Source of the DNA: Hydrocarboniphaga sp.
GTDB lineage: Bacteria > Pseudomonadota > Gammaproteobacteria > Nevskiales > Nevskiaceae
Reading direction: 5' to 3'
NCBI RefSeq assembly: GCF_028291725.1
Contig: NZ_JAQGNT010000098.1
Location: 1 to 64,000, forward strand
Length of the DNA stretch: 64,000 nucleotides
Part shown: positions 27,987 through 37,337 of the stretch, piece by piece
How positions within the stretch are numbered: the first letter of the stretch is position 1
Layout of the letters: each line of letters begins with the position of its first letter
Translations under genes and position numbers: made by a program
Notes under the pieces: generated by a model
Seen by the model: the letters and a program-made list of their open reading frames with translations, nothing else
Told to the model about the DNA's origin: nothing
The model's database searches: none

Positions 27987-29438
27987 CTAGCGGACGGCGT
28001 TGTCGGCGGTGCCGACCCAGTCGCGGTGCGGCATCGCCTGATCTGGATTCCAGCCGCCGCCGAGCGCCTGGTACAGCGCGACCAGGCCGGCCAGTTGTTC
28101 CCGGTAAGCGAACAGGGCCTGGCCGTCACGGTCGAGTAGACGCTCCTCTACGTCGAGACGATCAAAACGGGACGAGCGGCCGGCGTCGATCTGCGCCGCA
28201 ACCTGCCGCAGTTGCGCTTGCTCGATCATCGTATCGGCGTTGCTGCGCTGCGCGCTTTCCACTGCAGCCTGGTAGTCGAGTAGCGCGCGCTCGACTTCGG
28301 CGAGTGCCTGTCGGACCGCTTTGCGATACTCGAGCACGGCGGCATCGTCGCGCCAGCGGCTGGCGTCCAGCTCGGCCTTCAGTCGGCCGGCATCGAAGAT
28401 CGGCAAGCTGATGTCCGGGCCAATTCCAAAAACGGTACTGCCGGCCTTGGCCAGATTGCGCACCGCGCCGGTGACGAAGCCGGCCTTTGCCGTCAGCGCG
28501 ACTTGCGGAAACAGATCGGCATGCGCCACCGCGATCTCTGCATGAGCCGACTGCAGACGGGCTTCGGCCGCCAGCAGATCGGGACGCCGTTCCAGCAGGC
28601 TGGACGGCAAGCCTTCCGGCGGCGGCTGGGCCTGCACGCTGCCGCGCAGTGTTGATTCGCTCAGCTGCAGATCTTCCGGATTCTTGCCAAGCAGCAAAGC
28701 CAGTGTCGATACCGCGAGTTGGCGTTCGCGGCCGATCGCCGCGAGCCTGGCCTCGCAGTCGCTGCTCGCCAGCCGTGCGGCTGCTACCGGCGTATTGCCG
28801 GTGCGGCCGGCGCTTTGCCGGAGCTGCGATAGCCTCAGCCGCTGATCCGCGATATCGAGCCGTTGCTGCTCGATGCGCCGTCTTTCATCGAGCATGCGCA
28901 GATCGAAGTAGGTATTGGCAACCATGCTCAGCAGGCCGATCTGCACCGTGCCGGCATCGGCCAGACTCGCCCGATAGTCCGCGTGGGCGGCGAGTTCCTG
29001 ATTGTGGACCCGCTGCCAGAAATCCAGTTCGTAGCTGGCGTTGAACGACAGCTCGAAGATGTTGGAATCGACATCGACACGCCCGCTATTGGTCGTGCGT
29101 AGCTGCGTGCTGACCGGATCGGTGGGCAGGCCATTGAATCCGACCACAGGAAATTTCGCGGCGTGCGCAACCGTGACGCTGTCCCGAGCCTCGAGTACGC
29201 GGTCGACCGCGATCGCCAGGTCGGGGTTGTTCGCGATCGCGCTCTGCAGCAGCTGCAGTAGCTCCGGGTCAGCGAAGCCAGCCCACCAGGCCTCGGCAGT
29301 GGGGGTCGAGACCGCGACGGTCGCCGTGTCCCACTGGCTGGGCAGCGAAACGGCCGGTCGTTGATAGTCCGGCTCCAGCGCGCAGGCTGCCAGCAGGGCT
29401 ACGGTCAGCGCCGCGACCGTGATCGATAGCCGGCGCAT
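27987..29438 (-). CDS. Outer-membrane efflux factor, NodT family lipoprotein
   Basis: LLAACALEPDYQRPAVSLPSQW; TolC-like repeats RRPDLLAAEARLQSAHAEIAVAHADLFPQV. Confidence 0.93.
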   Translation of the reverse strand: MRRLSITVAALTVALLAACALEPDYQRPAVSLPSQWDTATVAVSTPTAEAWWAGFADPELLQLLQSAIANNPDLAIAVDRVLEARDSVTVAHAAKFPVVGFNGLPTDPVSTQLRTTNSGRVDVDSNIFELSFNASYELDFWQRVHNQELAAHADYRASLADAGTVQIGLLSMVANTYFDLRMLDERRRIEQQRLDIADQRLRLSQLRQSAGRTGNTPVAAARLASSDCEARLAAIGRERQLAVSTLALLLGKNPEDLQLSESTLRGSVQAQPPPEGLPSSLLERRPDLLAAEARLQSAHAEIAVAHADLFPQVALTAKAGFVTGAVRNLAKAGSTVFGIGPDISLPIFDAGRLKAELDASRWRDDAAVLEYRKAVRQALAEVERALLDYQAAVESAQRSNADTMIEQAQLRQVAAQIDAGRSSRFDRLDVEERLLDRDGQALFAYREQLAGLVALYQALGGGWNPDQAMPHRDWVGTADNAVR

Positions 29439-30373
29439 CAGTGGCTGCCGCGAAAGCGGACCAGCACGCGCTGTCCGATCAGCAGATCATTGTTGTCGAC
29501 CGACAGCACGCACTCGACCACCCGATCGTCTTTGGCCGCGGCTCGCAGCTCGGGCAGCGTCTGTACCGGCCCGACCGCGTGCGCCACGCGCAGCACCCGT
29601 GCTTCGTAGAGTTTCATGTCGTCGTATTCGGGGGCGACTTCCGCGGTCATGCCGCTGGTGACCTGGCCGAACAGGCGCTCGTCGAGTTCGGCGCGGACGA
29701 TGCGCGGCCCGTTGCCGACGAAAGACAACAGGGCGCTACCCGGCGCCACGGTATCGCCGACATGGGTCGAGACGCGCAGGATCTCGCCCGCGGCGGGCGC
29801 GCGCAGCTCGCCGCGCTTCAGGCGCTGCTGCAACTGCAGTGTCTGGAGTTGCGCCGCATGTTCCGCGAGATCTGCGAGCGTGATCTGCGATTGCAGATCC
29901 GCCAGACGCGCGCTGGCGCCACGCAGTTCGTCGGCGGATTCGGCCTGGGCTGCCACCAGCGGCGTCAGCCGCGTGATTTCCGCACGCAGGCGCGTCAGCT
30001 GCGCGGCCAGGGCGATCTGTTCGGCGTGCCGCCGCTGAATGTCGATCGCGGCGGCGCGCAGCTCCAGCATCGTCGGCCCATCGTCGAGTTTTAACAGCAG
30101 ATCGCCGGCTGCGACGCTCTGGCCTTCGTGAACCATCAGCGATTGCACAGTGCCTTCCGTGCGGATGCCGAGCCGCTGAATGCCGCCTTCGACATCGACC
30201 CAGCCGGGTGCGGTCGCGACGAGCGGATTCTGCACGGCGCCGGCTACGGCCTTGGTCGGCGCCTGGTGCAGCAGTGCAAGCGCCGCGGCGGCGGTGGCCG
30301 CGATCAGGCAGCCGGCAATCAACAGCCATCGGGATCGCGACACGAGCACCTGAGTACGAACGCGCTCTTTCAT
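29438..30373 (-). CDS. HlyD-like periplasmic adaptor
   Basis: VQSLMVHEGQSVAAGDLLLKLDD; RAPAAGEILRVSTHVGDTVAPGS. Confidence 0.9.
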   Translation of the reverse strand: MKERVRTQVLVSRSRWLLIAGCLIAATAAAALALLHQAPTKAVAGAVQNPLVATAPGWVDVEGGIQRLGIRTEGTVQSLMVHEGQSVAAGDLLLKLDDGPTMLELRAAAIDIQRRHAEQIALAAQLTRLRAEITRLTPLVAAQAESADELRGASARLADLQSQITLADLAEHAAQLQTLQLQQRLKRGELRAPAAGEILRVSTHVGDTVAPGSALLSFVGNGPRIVRAELDERLFGQVTSGMTAEVAPEYDDMKLYEARVLRVAHAVGPVQTLPELRAAAKDDRVVECVLSVDNNDLLIGQRVLVRFRGSH

Positions 30374-31104
30374 GCGATGTCCTTGTGTGATTTCGGGCGC
30401 TCGTCGCTGATGATCACGCCGTCCCGCATTTCGACGATGCGGTCGGCGTGGCCGCTCAGACGCGGGTCGTGAGTGACGGTCAGCACCGTCGCGTGCCGCT
30501 CACGCGCGATCTTTTTGAGCAGGCCGATGACGACCTCGCTGTTGGCGCTATCCAGTGCGCTGGTCGGCTCGTCGGCGAGCAATACGTCGGGCTCGGTGAC
30601 CAGCGCGCGCGCGATCGCCACGCGCTGCTTTTCGCCGCCGGACATCAGCGCCGGGCGCAGCTTCGAGCGCGCCGACAAGCCCATTTCATCCAGCGCATCG
30701 CGCGCCCGGCCGATGGCGATGGCCGGCGCGACACCGGCGAATTTCAAAGGCAGCGCAACCTGTTCGACCGCCGTCAGCGCGGGGAACAGGTTGAACCCCT
30801 GGAATACGAAGCCGAAATGGCGGAAGCGGAAGCGCTCGAGATCGGCGTCGCTCAGCGACCAGATGCCGGTGTGCAACACCGTGACGCTGCCGGATTGAGG
30901 CCGCAGCAGGCCGCCGAGCGCGGCCAGCAGCGTCGATTTTCCGGAGCCGGACGCGCCGATCAGCAGTGTGAGTTCACCGGGCCAAAGTCGCAGCGACAGC
31001 TGGTCCAGCACCGTTCGCGCTGCCGCGCCGCGTCCGTAGACCCGGCTCAGGCCGACGGCCTCGATGCTCGGTTTCATCGTGGATCTGGCGCCGATGGAAC
31101 TCAT
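30370..31104 (-). CDS. ABC transporter ATP-binding protein (LolD/MacB type)
   Basis: GASGSGKSTLL, LMSGGEKQRVAIARAL, VLLADEPTSALD. Confidence 0.96.
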   Translation of the reverse strand: MSSIGARSTMKPSIEAVGLSRVYGRGAAARTVLDQLSLRLWPGELTLLIGASGSGKSTLLAALGGLLRPQSGSVTVLHTGIWSLSDADLERFRFRHFGFVFQGFNLFPALTAVEQVALPLKFAGVAPAIAIGRARDALDEMGLSARSKLRPALMSGGEKQRVAIARALVTEPDVLLADEPTSALDSANSEVVIGLLKKIARERHATVLTVTHDPRLSGHADRIVEMRDGVIISDERPKSHKDIA

Positions 31105-31105
31105 G

Positions 31106-32269
31106 TCAGCGCAGCAGTTCCACGGGTTCGAGCCGGTATAGTTCGCGCAGCGCGAGCAGGCCCGACATCACCGCGGTCGCGATGCTCAGCAGTGCGGCGC
31201 TGACGATCGCCCAGGGGGTCAGCGTCAGCGGGATATAGAAGCTGCGTGCGAGCAGGCTGGCGACTGCCGACAACACCAGCGTCGCCAGCGCGCCGCACAA
31301 GCCGATCCACAGTGACTGCTCCAGAATCACGGCCGACAACCGGCGCGCCGGCACGCCGATCGCGCGGAACGTCGCGTATTCGCGCAGCGAGCCGAGGATC
31401 ACGCCGCGCAGCGTCTGGCTGGTAATGACGATGCCGATAACCAGGCCGAGCATCGACGAAAACAAAAAGCCCGCGCCGACGCCAGACTCGAGCAGCCAGT
31501 AGCGCTGCGACTGCATCGAGAATTCCGCCGCGGTCCATACCCGATAGACCGGACGCCGCATCAGGCTCTGCAGCTGATCACGGACGCTGCCGGCGTCGGC
31601 ACCGGCGAGTAGTTGCACCAGCACGAAGCTCACCGGATCATCGGCATCGGTATCGGCGTCTGCGGCATGCGCGGCCAAGGCGCGCTCGGTCTGCTCGGAC
31701 GCAAACACATAGGCGCTGCCGATGCTGCGCAGCCCGCTGGTCACGCCCACCACGCGCACCCGCCGTCCGTTGACCTCGGCCAGTTGGCCGAGCGCGATGC
31801 CGGGCTCGATGCCGAGCTTGGCCAGGTCGCCGCGATCCACCAGCACCGACATCGGCGCCGAGAGCCGCGCGCACAGCGCTGCGCGCAGCACCTCGGGGCA
31901 GGCGATCGATCGCCCCTCGGGCCGCAGCCCCACCAGGCTGACCGCGACCCGTGTGGCGGTGCCCGAGCGCCAGTCGGCGTCGTGCAACTGCATCGTCTCG
32001 GTGTGGATCACCTGCGGATGCAGGCCTGCGAGTGCGGCCAGGCGCGCCGGGATGTCTCTGGATTGCTCGAAGCTCTGGGTCTCGGGCGAGGTGATCCACA
32101 GATCCGCCGATGCGGTATCGACCAGCACGGTGACGCTGCCGAACATGCCGAGCAGCAGGCCCAGCTGCACCAGCATCAGCACGCCGGCAAAAGCCACCGA
32201 CAGCAGCGCCGGCACGAAGCGGCGCCAGTCGTGAAGCAGAATCGAGCATGCGAGCGACATTGGAATCAA
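31106..32269 (-). CDS. ABC transporter permease (MacB/DevC-like)
   Basis: FtsX-like C-terminus ILGSLREYATFRAIGVPARRLSAVI; periplasmic domain. Confidence 0.88.
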   Translation of the reverse strand: MIPMSLACSILLHDWRRFVPALLSVAFAGVLMLVQLGLLLGMFGSVTVLVDTASADLWITSPETQSFEQSRDIPARLAALAGLHPQVIHTETMQLHDADWRSGTATRVAVSLVGLRPEGRSIACPEVLRAALCARLSAPMSVLVDRGDLAKLGIEPGIALGQLAEVNGRRVRVVGVTSGLRSIGSAYVFASEQTERALAAHAADADTDADDPVSFVLVQLLAGADAGSVRDQLQSLMRRPVYRVWTAAEFSMQSQRYWLLESGVGAGFLFSSMLGLVIGIVITSQTLRGVILGSLREYATFRAIGVPARRLSAVILEQSLWIGLCGALATLVLSAVASLLARSFYIPLTLTPWAIVSAALLSIATAVMSGLLALRELYRLEPVELLR

Positions 32270-32314
32270 TCAGCGACGGGCGTTCGGCTGGTGCTGACTG
32301 CTAGCGGCGAGGGC

Positions 32315-32337
32315 CGAGCTACGCAATTTGTAGCTCG
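32315..32337. promoter_or_regulatory. Candidate NtrC-family enhancer (UAS) dyad
   Basis: CGAGCTAC-N7-GTAGCTCG about 92 bp upstream of the -24 element. Confidence 0.4.
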
Positions 32338-32428
32338 CTACGAAAAGCGCGGCTCGCGGTCGCCCGGTTTTCCATTCGGCGCGCCCTAAAAGCTCTGTAA
32401 GCTGTTGTTTTTTCATGGGACAGATGCT

Positions 32429-32443
32429 TGGCACCGTCTTTGC
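32429..32443 (+). promoter_or_regulatory. Sigma-54 (-24/-12) promoter
   Basis: TGGCAC-N5-TTGC exact consensus spacing; 37 bp before ATG at 32480. Confidence 0.75.
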
Positions 32444-32479
32444 CATTTCGTCATCCAGGCAAGCCTAGGAGCGAAATTG

Positions 32480-33256
32480 ATGCCGGATTCTTCAAGCCCT
32501 GATCCAAGCCGCGACCCAAGCCGCGTCACCACCGGCCATTTGAGCGCGCCGTCCATCGCGGGGCCGTGGATCGTGATCTGTGACTTCGACGGAACCATCT
32601 CCGACGTCGACGTCACCGACGCGCTGCTGGAGCGTTTTGCGCTTCCGGAATGGGAAGCAATCGAGTCCGAGTGGAAGGCGAGCCTGATCAGTGCCCGCGA
32701 ATGCATGGCCCGCCAGGTGAAGCTGCTGCGCGTGACGCGGCCCGAGCTCGAAGCCTTTCTCGATACCATCGACATCGACGCCGGATTTCGTCAGTTCATC
32801 CAGGAATGCCGCTCGCGGCGCCTGCCGGTGCGTGTGGTCAGCGACGGGCTCGACTGTGTCATCCGCAGCATTCTGCGGCGGCACAACCTCAGCCAGCTAT
32901 CGGTGACCGCCAACCAGCTGATCACCACCGGCCGCAATACCTACGAGTTGCAGTTCCCGAACAGCCGGGTCGATTGCACGGCCGCGAGTGGCACTTGCAA
33001 ATGCGCCAACGCGGAGCAGGAGTCGCGTGACCGGCGGGTGCTGCTGATCGGCGATGGCCGCTCGGATTTCTGCCTGGCCCACAACGCTGATTTCGTCTTC
33101 TCGAAAAACAAGCTCAGCGAATATTGCGAAAGCATGGGCATCCCCCATCGCGATTTCAGCGGATTTTCCGACATGCCGTTTCTGTTGAGCGAGCTGCTCG
33201 ATCATCCGCACCACCACGTACACCGCCAGCCCTTATCCTGGAGTCTTGATCGATGA
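32480..33256 (+). CDS. HAD-IB family phosphatase (MtnX-like)
   Basis: ICDFDGTISDVDVTDALLERFA; VVSDGLD; LLIGDGRSDFC. Confidence 0.88.
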   Translation: MPDSSSPDPSRDPSRVTTGHLSAPSIAGPWIVICDFDGTISDVDVTDALLERFALPEWEAIESEWKASLISARECMARQVKLLRVTRPELEAFLDTIDIDAGFRQFIQECRSRRLPVRVVSDGLDCVIRSILRRHNLSQLSVTANQLITTGRNTYELQFPNSRVDCTAASGTCKCANAEQESRDRRVLLIGDGRSDFCLAHNADFVFSKNKLSEYCESMGIPHRDFSGFSDMPFLLSELLDHPHHHVHRQPLSWSLDR

Positions 33257-34656
33257 ACGAAGCATCCCTGCTTAGCGACGAAGCGAAGTACTGTTCTTTT
33301 GGCGATACGGTGCATTATCTGAATCCGCCGAAAATCTTCGAGCGCTGCGATGGCTCCTATCTGTACGACGCCGAGGGAACCCCGTTCCTTGATTTGCAGA
33401 TGTGGTATTCGGCGGTCAACTTCGGTTACGCCAATCAGCGTCTGAACCATGCGCTGAAGCAGCAGATCGATACCCTGCCGCAGCTCGCATCGCAGTATCT
33501 GCATCGCGAGAAGATCGAGTTGGCGACGCGGATCGCCCAGCATTCCGAAAAGGCCTGGAACAGCAAGGGCCGGGTGCACTTCAATGTCGGCGGCTCGCAG
33601 TCGGTCGAAGACTCGCTGAAGCTGGTGCGCAATGCCAGCAATGGCAAGAGCCTGATGTTCGCGTTCGAGGGCGGCTATCACGGCCGCACGCTCGGGGCAT
33701 CGGCGATCACGTCCTCGTATCGCTATCGCCGTCGTTATGGCCACTTCGGCGAGCGCGCACAGTTCATCCCGTTTCCGTATCACTTCCGCGGGCCCAAGGG
33801 CATGAGCAAGGAGGAATACGGCAGCCACTGCGTGCGCCAGTTCGCGCGCCTGTTCGAGACCGAATACAACGGCGTCTGGGACCCGAAAACCGGCCAGGCC
33901 GAATACGCGGCGTTCTATGTCGAGCCGATCCAGGGCACCGGCGGCTACGTGATTCCGCCGATGAATTTCTTCAAGGAGCTTAAAGCAGTGCTCGACCAGC
34001 ACGGCATCCTGCTGGTGGTCGACGAAATTCAGATGGGCTTCTATCGCACCGGCAAGCTATGGTCGATCGAGCATTTCGGCGTGACGCCCGACGTGCTGGT
34101 GTTCGGCAAGGCGCTGACCAACGGCCTGAATCCGCTGGCCGGCATCTGGGCCAAAGAAGCGCTGATCAACCCGACCGTGTTTCCGCCGGGCTCGACGCAC
34201 TCCACGTTCGCCGCCAACCCGCTGGGTACCGCGGTGGGGCTCGAAGCGATGAAGATGATGGCCGAGCACGACTACGAGACCATGGTGATGGAGCAGGGCG
34301 CGTACTTTCTCGATGGCCTGAAGCAATTGCAGAAGCGCTTCAGGATCATCGGCGATGTCGACGGCCTGGGCCTCGCGCTGCGTGCGGAGATTTGCGCCGA
34401 GGACGGCTTTACGCCCGACAAGGCGATGGTCGACCGGCTCGTCGACGAATGCATGAAGGGCGATCTGATCGGGCCCGGCGGCCGCAAGCACGGGCTGGTG
34501 CTCGACATCGGCGGCTACTACAAGAACGTCATCACCTTCGCGCCGTCGCTGCACATCACACGCGCCGAGATCGATCTGGGTCTGGAACTGCTGGCGCAGG
34601 CGCTATATCGCGTGACCAGGCCGGTTGCGAGTCTGCGCATGTCGGAACTCGCATGA
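33253..34656 (+). CDS. Class III aminotransferase
   Basis: FLDLQMWYSAVNFGYAN; FEGGYHGRTLGA; LLVVDEIQMGFYRTGKLW; VFGKALTNG. Confidence 0.93.
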   Translation: MNEASLLSDEAKYCSFGDTVHYLNPPKIFERCDGSYLYDAEGTPFLDLQMWYSAVNFGYANQRLNHALKQQIDTLPQLASQYLHREKIELATRIAQHSEKAWNSKGRVHFNVGGSQSVEDSLKLVRNASNGKSLMFAFEGGYHGRTLGASAITSSYRYRRRYGHFGERAQFIPFPYHFRGPKGMSKEEYGSHCVRQFARLFETEYNGVWDPKTGQAEYAAFYVEPIQGTGGYVIPPMNFFKELKAVLDQHGILLVVDEIQMGFYRTGKLWSIEHFGVTPDVLVFGKALTNGLNPLAGIWAKEALINPTVFPPGSTHSTFAANPLGTAVGLEAMKMMAEHDYETMVMEQGAYFLDGLKQLQKRFRIIGDVDGLGLALRAEICAEDGFTPDKAMVDRLVDECMKGDLIGPGGRKHGLVLDIGGYYKNVITFAPSLHITRAEIDLGLELLAQALYRVTRPVASLRMSELA

Positions 34657-35510
34657 GCCAGCCTGCAGGGATCAGGGATCACAGCTTCTTCTACGAAGGC
34701 GGCAACGTCGGCGTGCTGCTGATCCACGGTCTGACCGGAACGCCGGTCGAGATGCGCTATGTCGGCCGCGGATTGCATAAATCCGGTTACACCGTCTACG
34801 GCGTGCAACTGCCCGGGCACTGCGGCACCGAGGACGATCTGGCGGCGACCGGCTGGAAGGACTGGTATCGCGGAGTCGAGCTTGCGCTGAACGCGCTGCT
34901 GACGAGGGTCGACAAGGTATTCATCGGCGGCCTGTCGATGGGCGCCGTGATGTCGCTGTACGCGGCGTCGCAGCACCCGGACAAGGTCAGCGGCCTGCTG
35001 CTGTACGGGCCGACGATCTGGTACGACGGCTGGAGCATCCCCTGGTATTCGATCCTGTGGAAGCCGCTGATCAATACGCCGATCGGCCGCAACTACCGCT
35101 TCATGGAGCGCCATCCCTACGGCATCAAGGACGAGCGTCTGCGCAAGCGCGTGGTGCAGAACATGCTGGCCGGCAACAGCGCCGACGCCGGCCTCGCCGG
35201 CATGCCGGCGTTCAGCGTGCGCCAGATGTGGGGCCTGGTCGACGAAGTCAAATGCCGCCTGCCGTCGATCCGCACGCCGGCCCTGGTGATGCACTCGCTC
35301 GAGGACGACGTCTGCAGCGTCAAGAACGCGCGCTATATCCAGAAGCGGATCGGCGGCGCGGTCGAGCTGCGGCTGTTGAACGACTGTTACCACATGATCA
35401 CGGTCGATCGGCAACGCGATGTCGTGCTCGCCGACAGCATCGGCTTTCTGCAGGCGCAGGCGGTGCTCGGCCCGTGCGCGGCGGCAGGGCCTACAATGGC
35501 GACGGCCTGA
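34653..35510 (+). CDS. Alpha/beta hydrolase (carboxylesterase/lipase-like)
   Basis: VLLIHGLTGTPVEMR; VFIGGLSMGAV; ATGA overlap with upstream gene. Confidence 0.88.
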   Translation: MSQPAGIRDHSFFYEGGNVGVLLIHGLTGTPVEMRYVGRGLHKSGYTVYGVQLPGHCGTEDDLAATGWKDWYRGVELALNALLTRVDKVFIGGLSMGAVMSLYAASQHPDKVSGLLLYGPTIWYDGWSIPWYSILWKPLINTPIGRNYRFMERHPYGIKDERLRKRVVQNMLAGNSADAGLAGMPAFSVRQMWGLVDEVKCRLPSIRTPALVMHSLEDDVCSVKNARYIQKRIGGAVELRLLNDCYHMITVDRQRDVVLADSIGFLQAQAVLGPCAAAGPTMATA

Positions 35511-35558
35511 CCGGCGCCCGGCCGGCTATCGAACCTGCGAATCCGAAAATTCCCGATC

Positions 35559-37337
35559 ATGGTTCCGACTGCAGACCTCGCATCGCCTCATCAAGCCGGC
35601 ATTGCGGCGCCGCGGCTGCGGCGCCAGGGTTCGCTGCAGGCGCGGCTGCTGCTGGCGTATTTCCTGGTTGGCCTGCTGCCGATGTTCTTCGCTGCCGAGC
35701 TGGCCAGCCAGGTGGTAACCCGCGCGTTCGAGAGCAATCTGCGCGTCTGGTTGCGGCAAACCGCCAACTACTTTCTGGCGGCGGTCGCCGATTCGGAGCG
35801 CGAGGCCAACGATGTCGTCCAGGTGCTGGCGCGGCAGCCCGATATGCTGGGCAATCTGATCGACAACAAGCGGCTGCCCTTGCTGCTGGAACAGATGATC
35901 GCCGGCGAAGGCTACGATCTGCTGACCATTACCGACGATGCCGGGCGCATCGTGTTCAGCTCGTCGCCGATCCTCAGCTGGCGTCATCTGCGCCTGGGCC
36001 ACGGCATTGGTTTTACCGAAATCACCAATCAAACGGGTACCCAGTTGATGGTCGCGGCGAGCGCCAGCTTCGACCACGAAGGACGGCAGTACCAGGTGAT
36101 GCTCGGCTCCTGGCTGGACGAGAATTTCTTCGGCCATCTGAGCGAGATCACCTCGTTCGATTTTCGTCTTTACGGCCAATCCGGCAGCGGCTTCAAGGAA
36201 ATCTTCCGTTCGGCGAGCCAGGCGCACAGCGACCCGCAGCTGGGTCCGAAAGTCGTTGCGGCGGTGACTGGCCCTGACGGCGAATACTTCGATCGGCACG
36301 TCGACAACGATGCGTTTACCGGTCTGTACCTGCCGCTGCGCAACGACGTTGGCAGTATCGAAGGCGTAGTGCTGTGCGGTTTGAGAAGCAGTCTTTCATC
36401 GACTCGCTGGATCACGCGCACCAGCGTATTCCTGATCATCTTCATCACCGGCATGCTGTTGTCGATGCTGGTGGGCTATGTGATTTCCAAGCGGCTGACG
36501 CGTCCGCTGCGCTCGCTGACGGCCAGCGTCAGCGCGGTCACCGCCGGCAACTACGGCAGCCGCGTGCAGGTCGAGGGCAATGACGAAGTCGCGGAGCTGG
36601 CCAGCGTGTTCAACGGCATGGCGCAGCGTCTGGAACAGCTCAACGAGCTGGAGATCCAGCTGCGCCGGCAGGATCGCCTGTCGGCCCTGGGCCTGGCGGC
36701 GGCCGGCATCGCGCACGAAGTGCGCAATCCGCTCGGCACCATTTCCACATCGGCCGAGCTGATCCGCAACCGCTACGCACTCGCCGAACGCGACCAGAAG
36801 CTGATCGACAACGTCGTCGGCGAAGTCAGGCGCATCGATCGCCTGATCGGCGATTTTCTGACTTTCGCCAAGCCCGAGCCGATGCGGCGCGCGCCGATCC
36901 GACCGTCGGAGATCGTCGCCCAGGTCGCGCACGTGCACGCGCCCGAACTGTCGCGCCGCAACGTGGTGCTCGACGTCGTCGACGAAACCTCGGCCGCGCT
37001 CGTCGACGGCGACGCCGACGCGCTGTATCAGGCAGTGCTCAACGTGGTGCTGAACGCGGCCGACGCGATGCCGCACGGCGGCCGCCTGCTGATCGTGTCG
37101 AGCATCGTCGGCCAGGAGCTGACGATCCGCTTTGCCGACAACGGCAGCGGAATCCCCGAGGATGTCATCGACCGCATCTTCGATCCCTTCTACACCACCA
37201 AGACCCACGGCAGCGGTCTTGGGCTGGCCAAGGTTCGCAGCGTGCTCGAGGCGCACCAGGGCCGTGTCGAATGCTGGAACGTCGACCGCGGCGGCGCGGT
37301 CTTCGAGTTCACGATTCCATTGGCGAAGCAGCCCTGA
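35559..37337 (+). CDS. Sensor histidine kinase with HAMP domain
   Basis: GIAHEVRNPLGTIS, NVVLNAADAMPHGG, GSGLGLAKVRSVLE. Confidence 0.94.
   Translation: MVPTADLASPHQAGIAAPRLRRQGSLQARLLLAYFLVGLLPMFFAAELASQVVTRAFESNLRVWLRQTANYFLAAVADSEREANDVVQVLARQPDMLGNLIDNKRLPLLLEQMIAGEGYDLLTITDDAGRIVFSSSPILSWRHLRLGHGIGFTEITNQTGTQLMVAASASFDHEGRQYQVMLGSWLDENFFGHLSEITSFDFRLYGQSGSGFKEIFRSASQAHSDPQLGPKVVAAVTGPDGEYFDRHVDNDAFTGLYLPLRNDVGSIEGVVLCGLRSSLSSTRWITRTSVFLIIFITGMLLSMLVGYVISKRLTRPLRSLTASVSAVTAGNYGSRVQVEGNDEVAELASVFNGMAQRLEQLNELEIQLRRQDRLSALGLAAAGIAHEVRNPLGTISTSAELIRNRYALAERDQKLIDNVVGEVRRIDRLIGDFLTFAKPEPMRRAPIRPSEIVAQVAHVHAPELSRRNVVLDVVDETSAALVDGDADALYQAVLNVVLNAADAMPHGGRLLIVSSIVGQELTIRFADNGSGIPEDVIDRIFDPFYTTKTHGSGLGLAKVRSVLEAHQGRVECWNVDRGGAVFEFTIPLAKQP

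Noticed and set aside
33253-35510. Aminotransferase/hydrolase genes as an ectoine or diaminobutyrate pathway
   Set aside because: No ectoine synthase or acetyltransferase partners present; the HAD and hydrolase partners do not fit.
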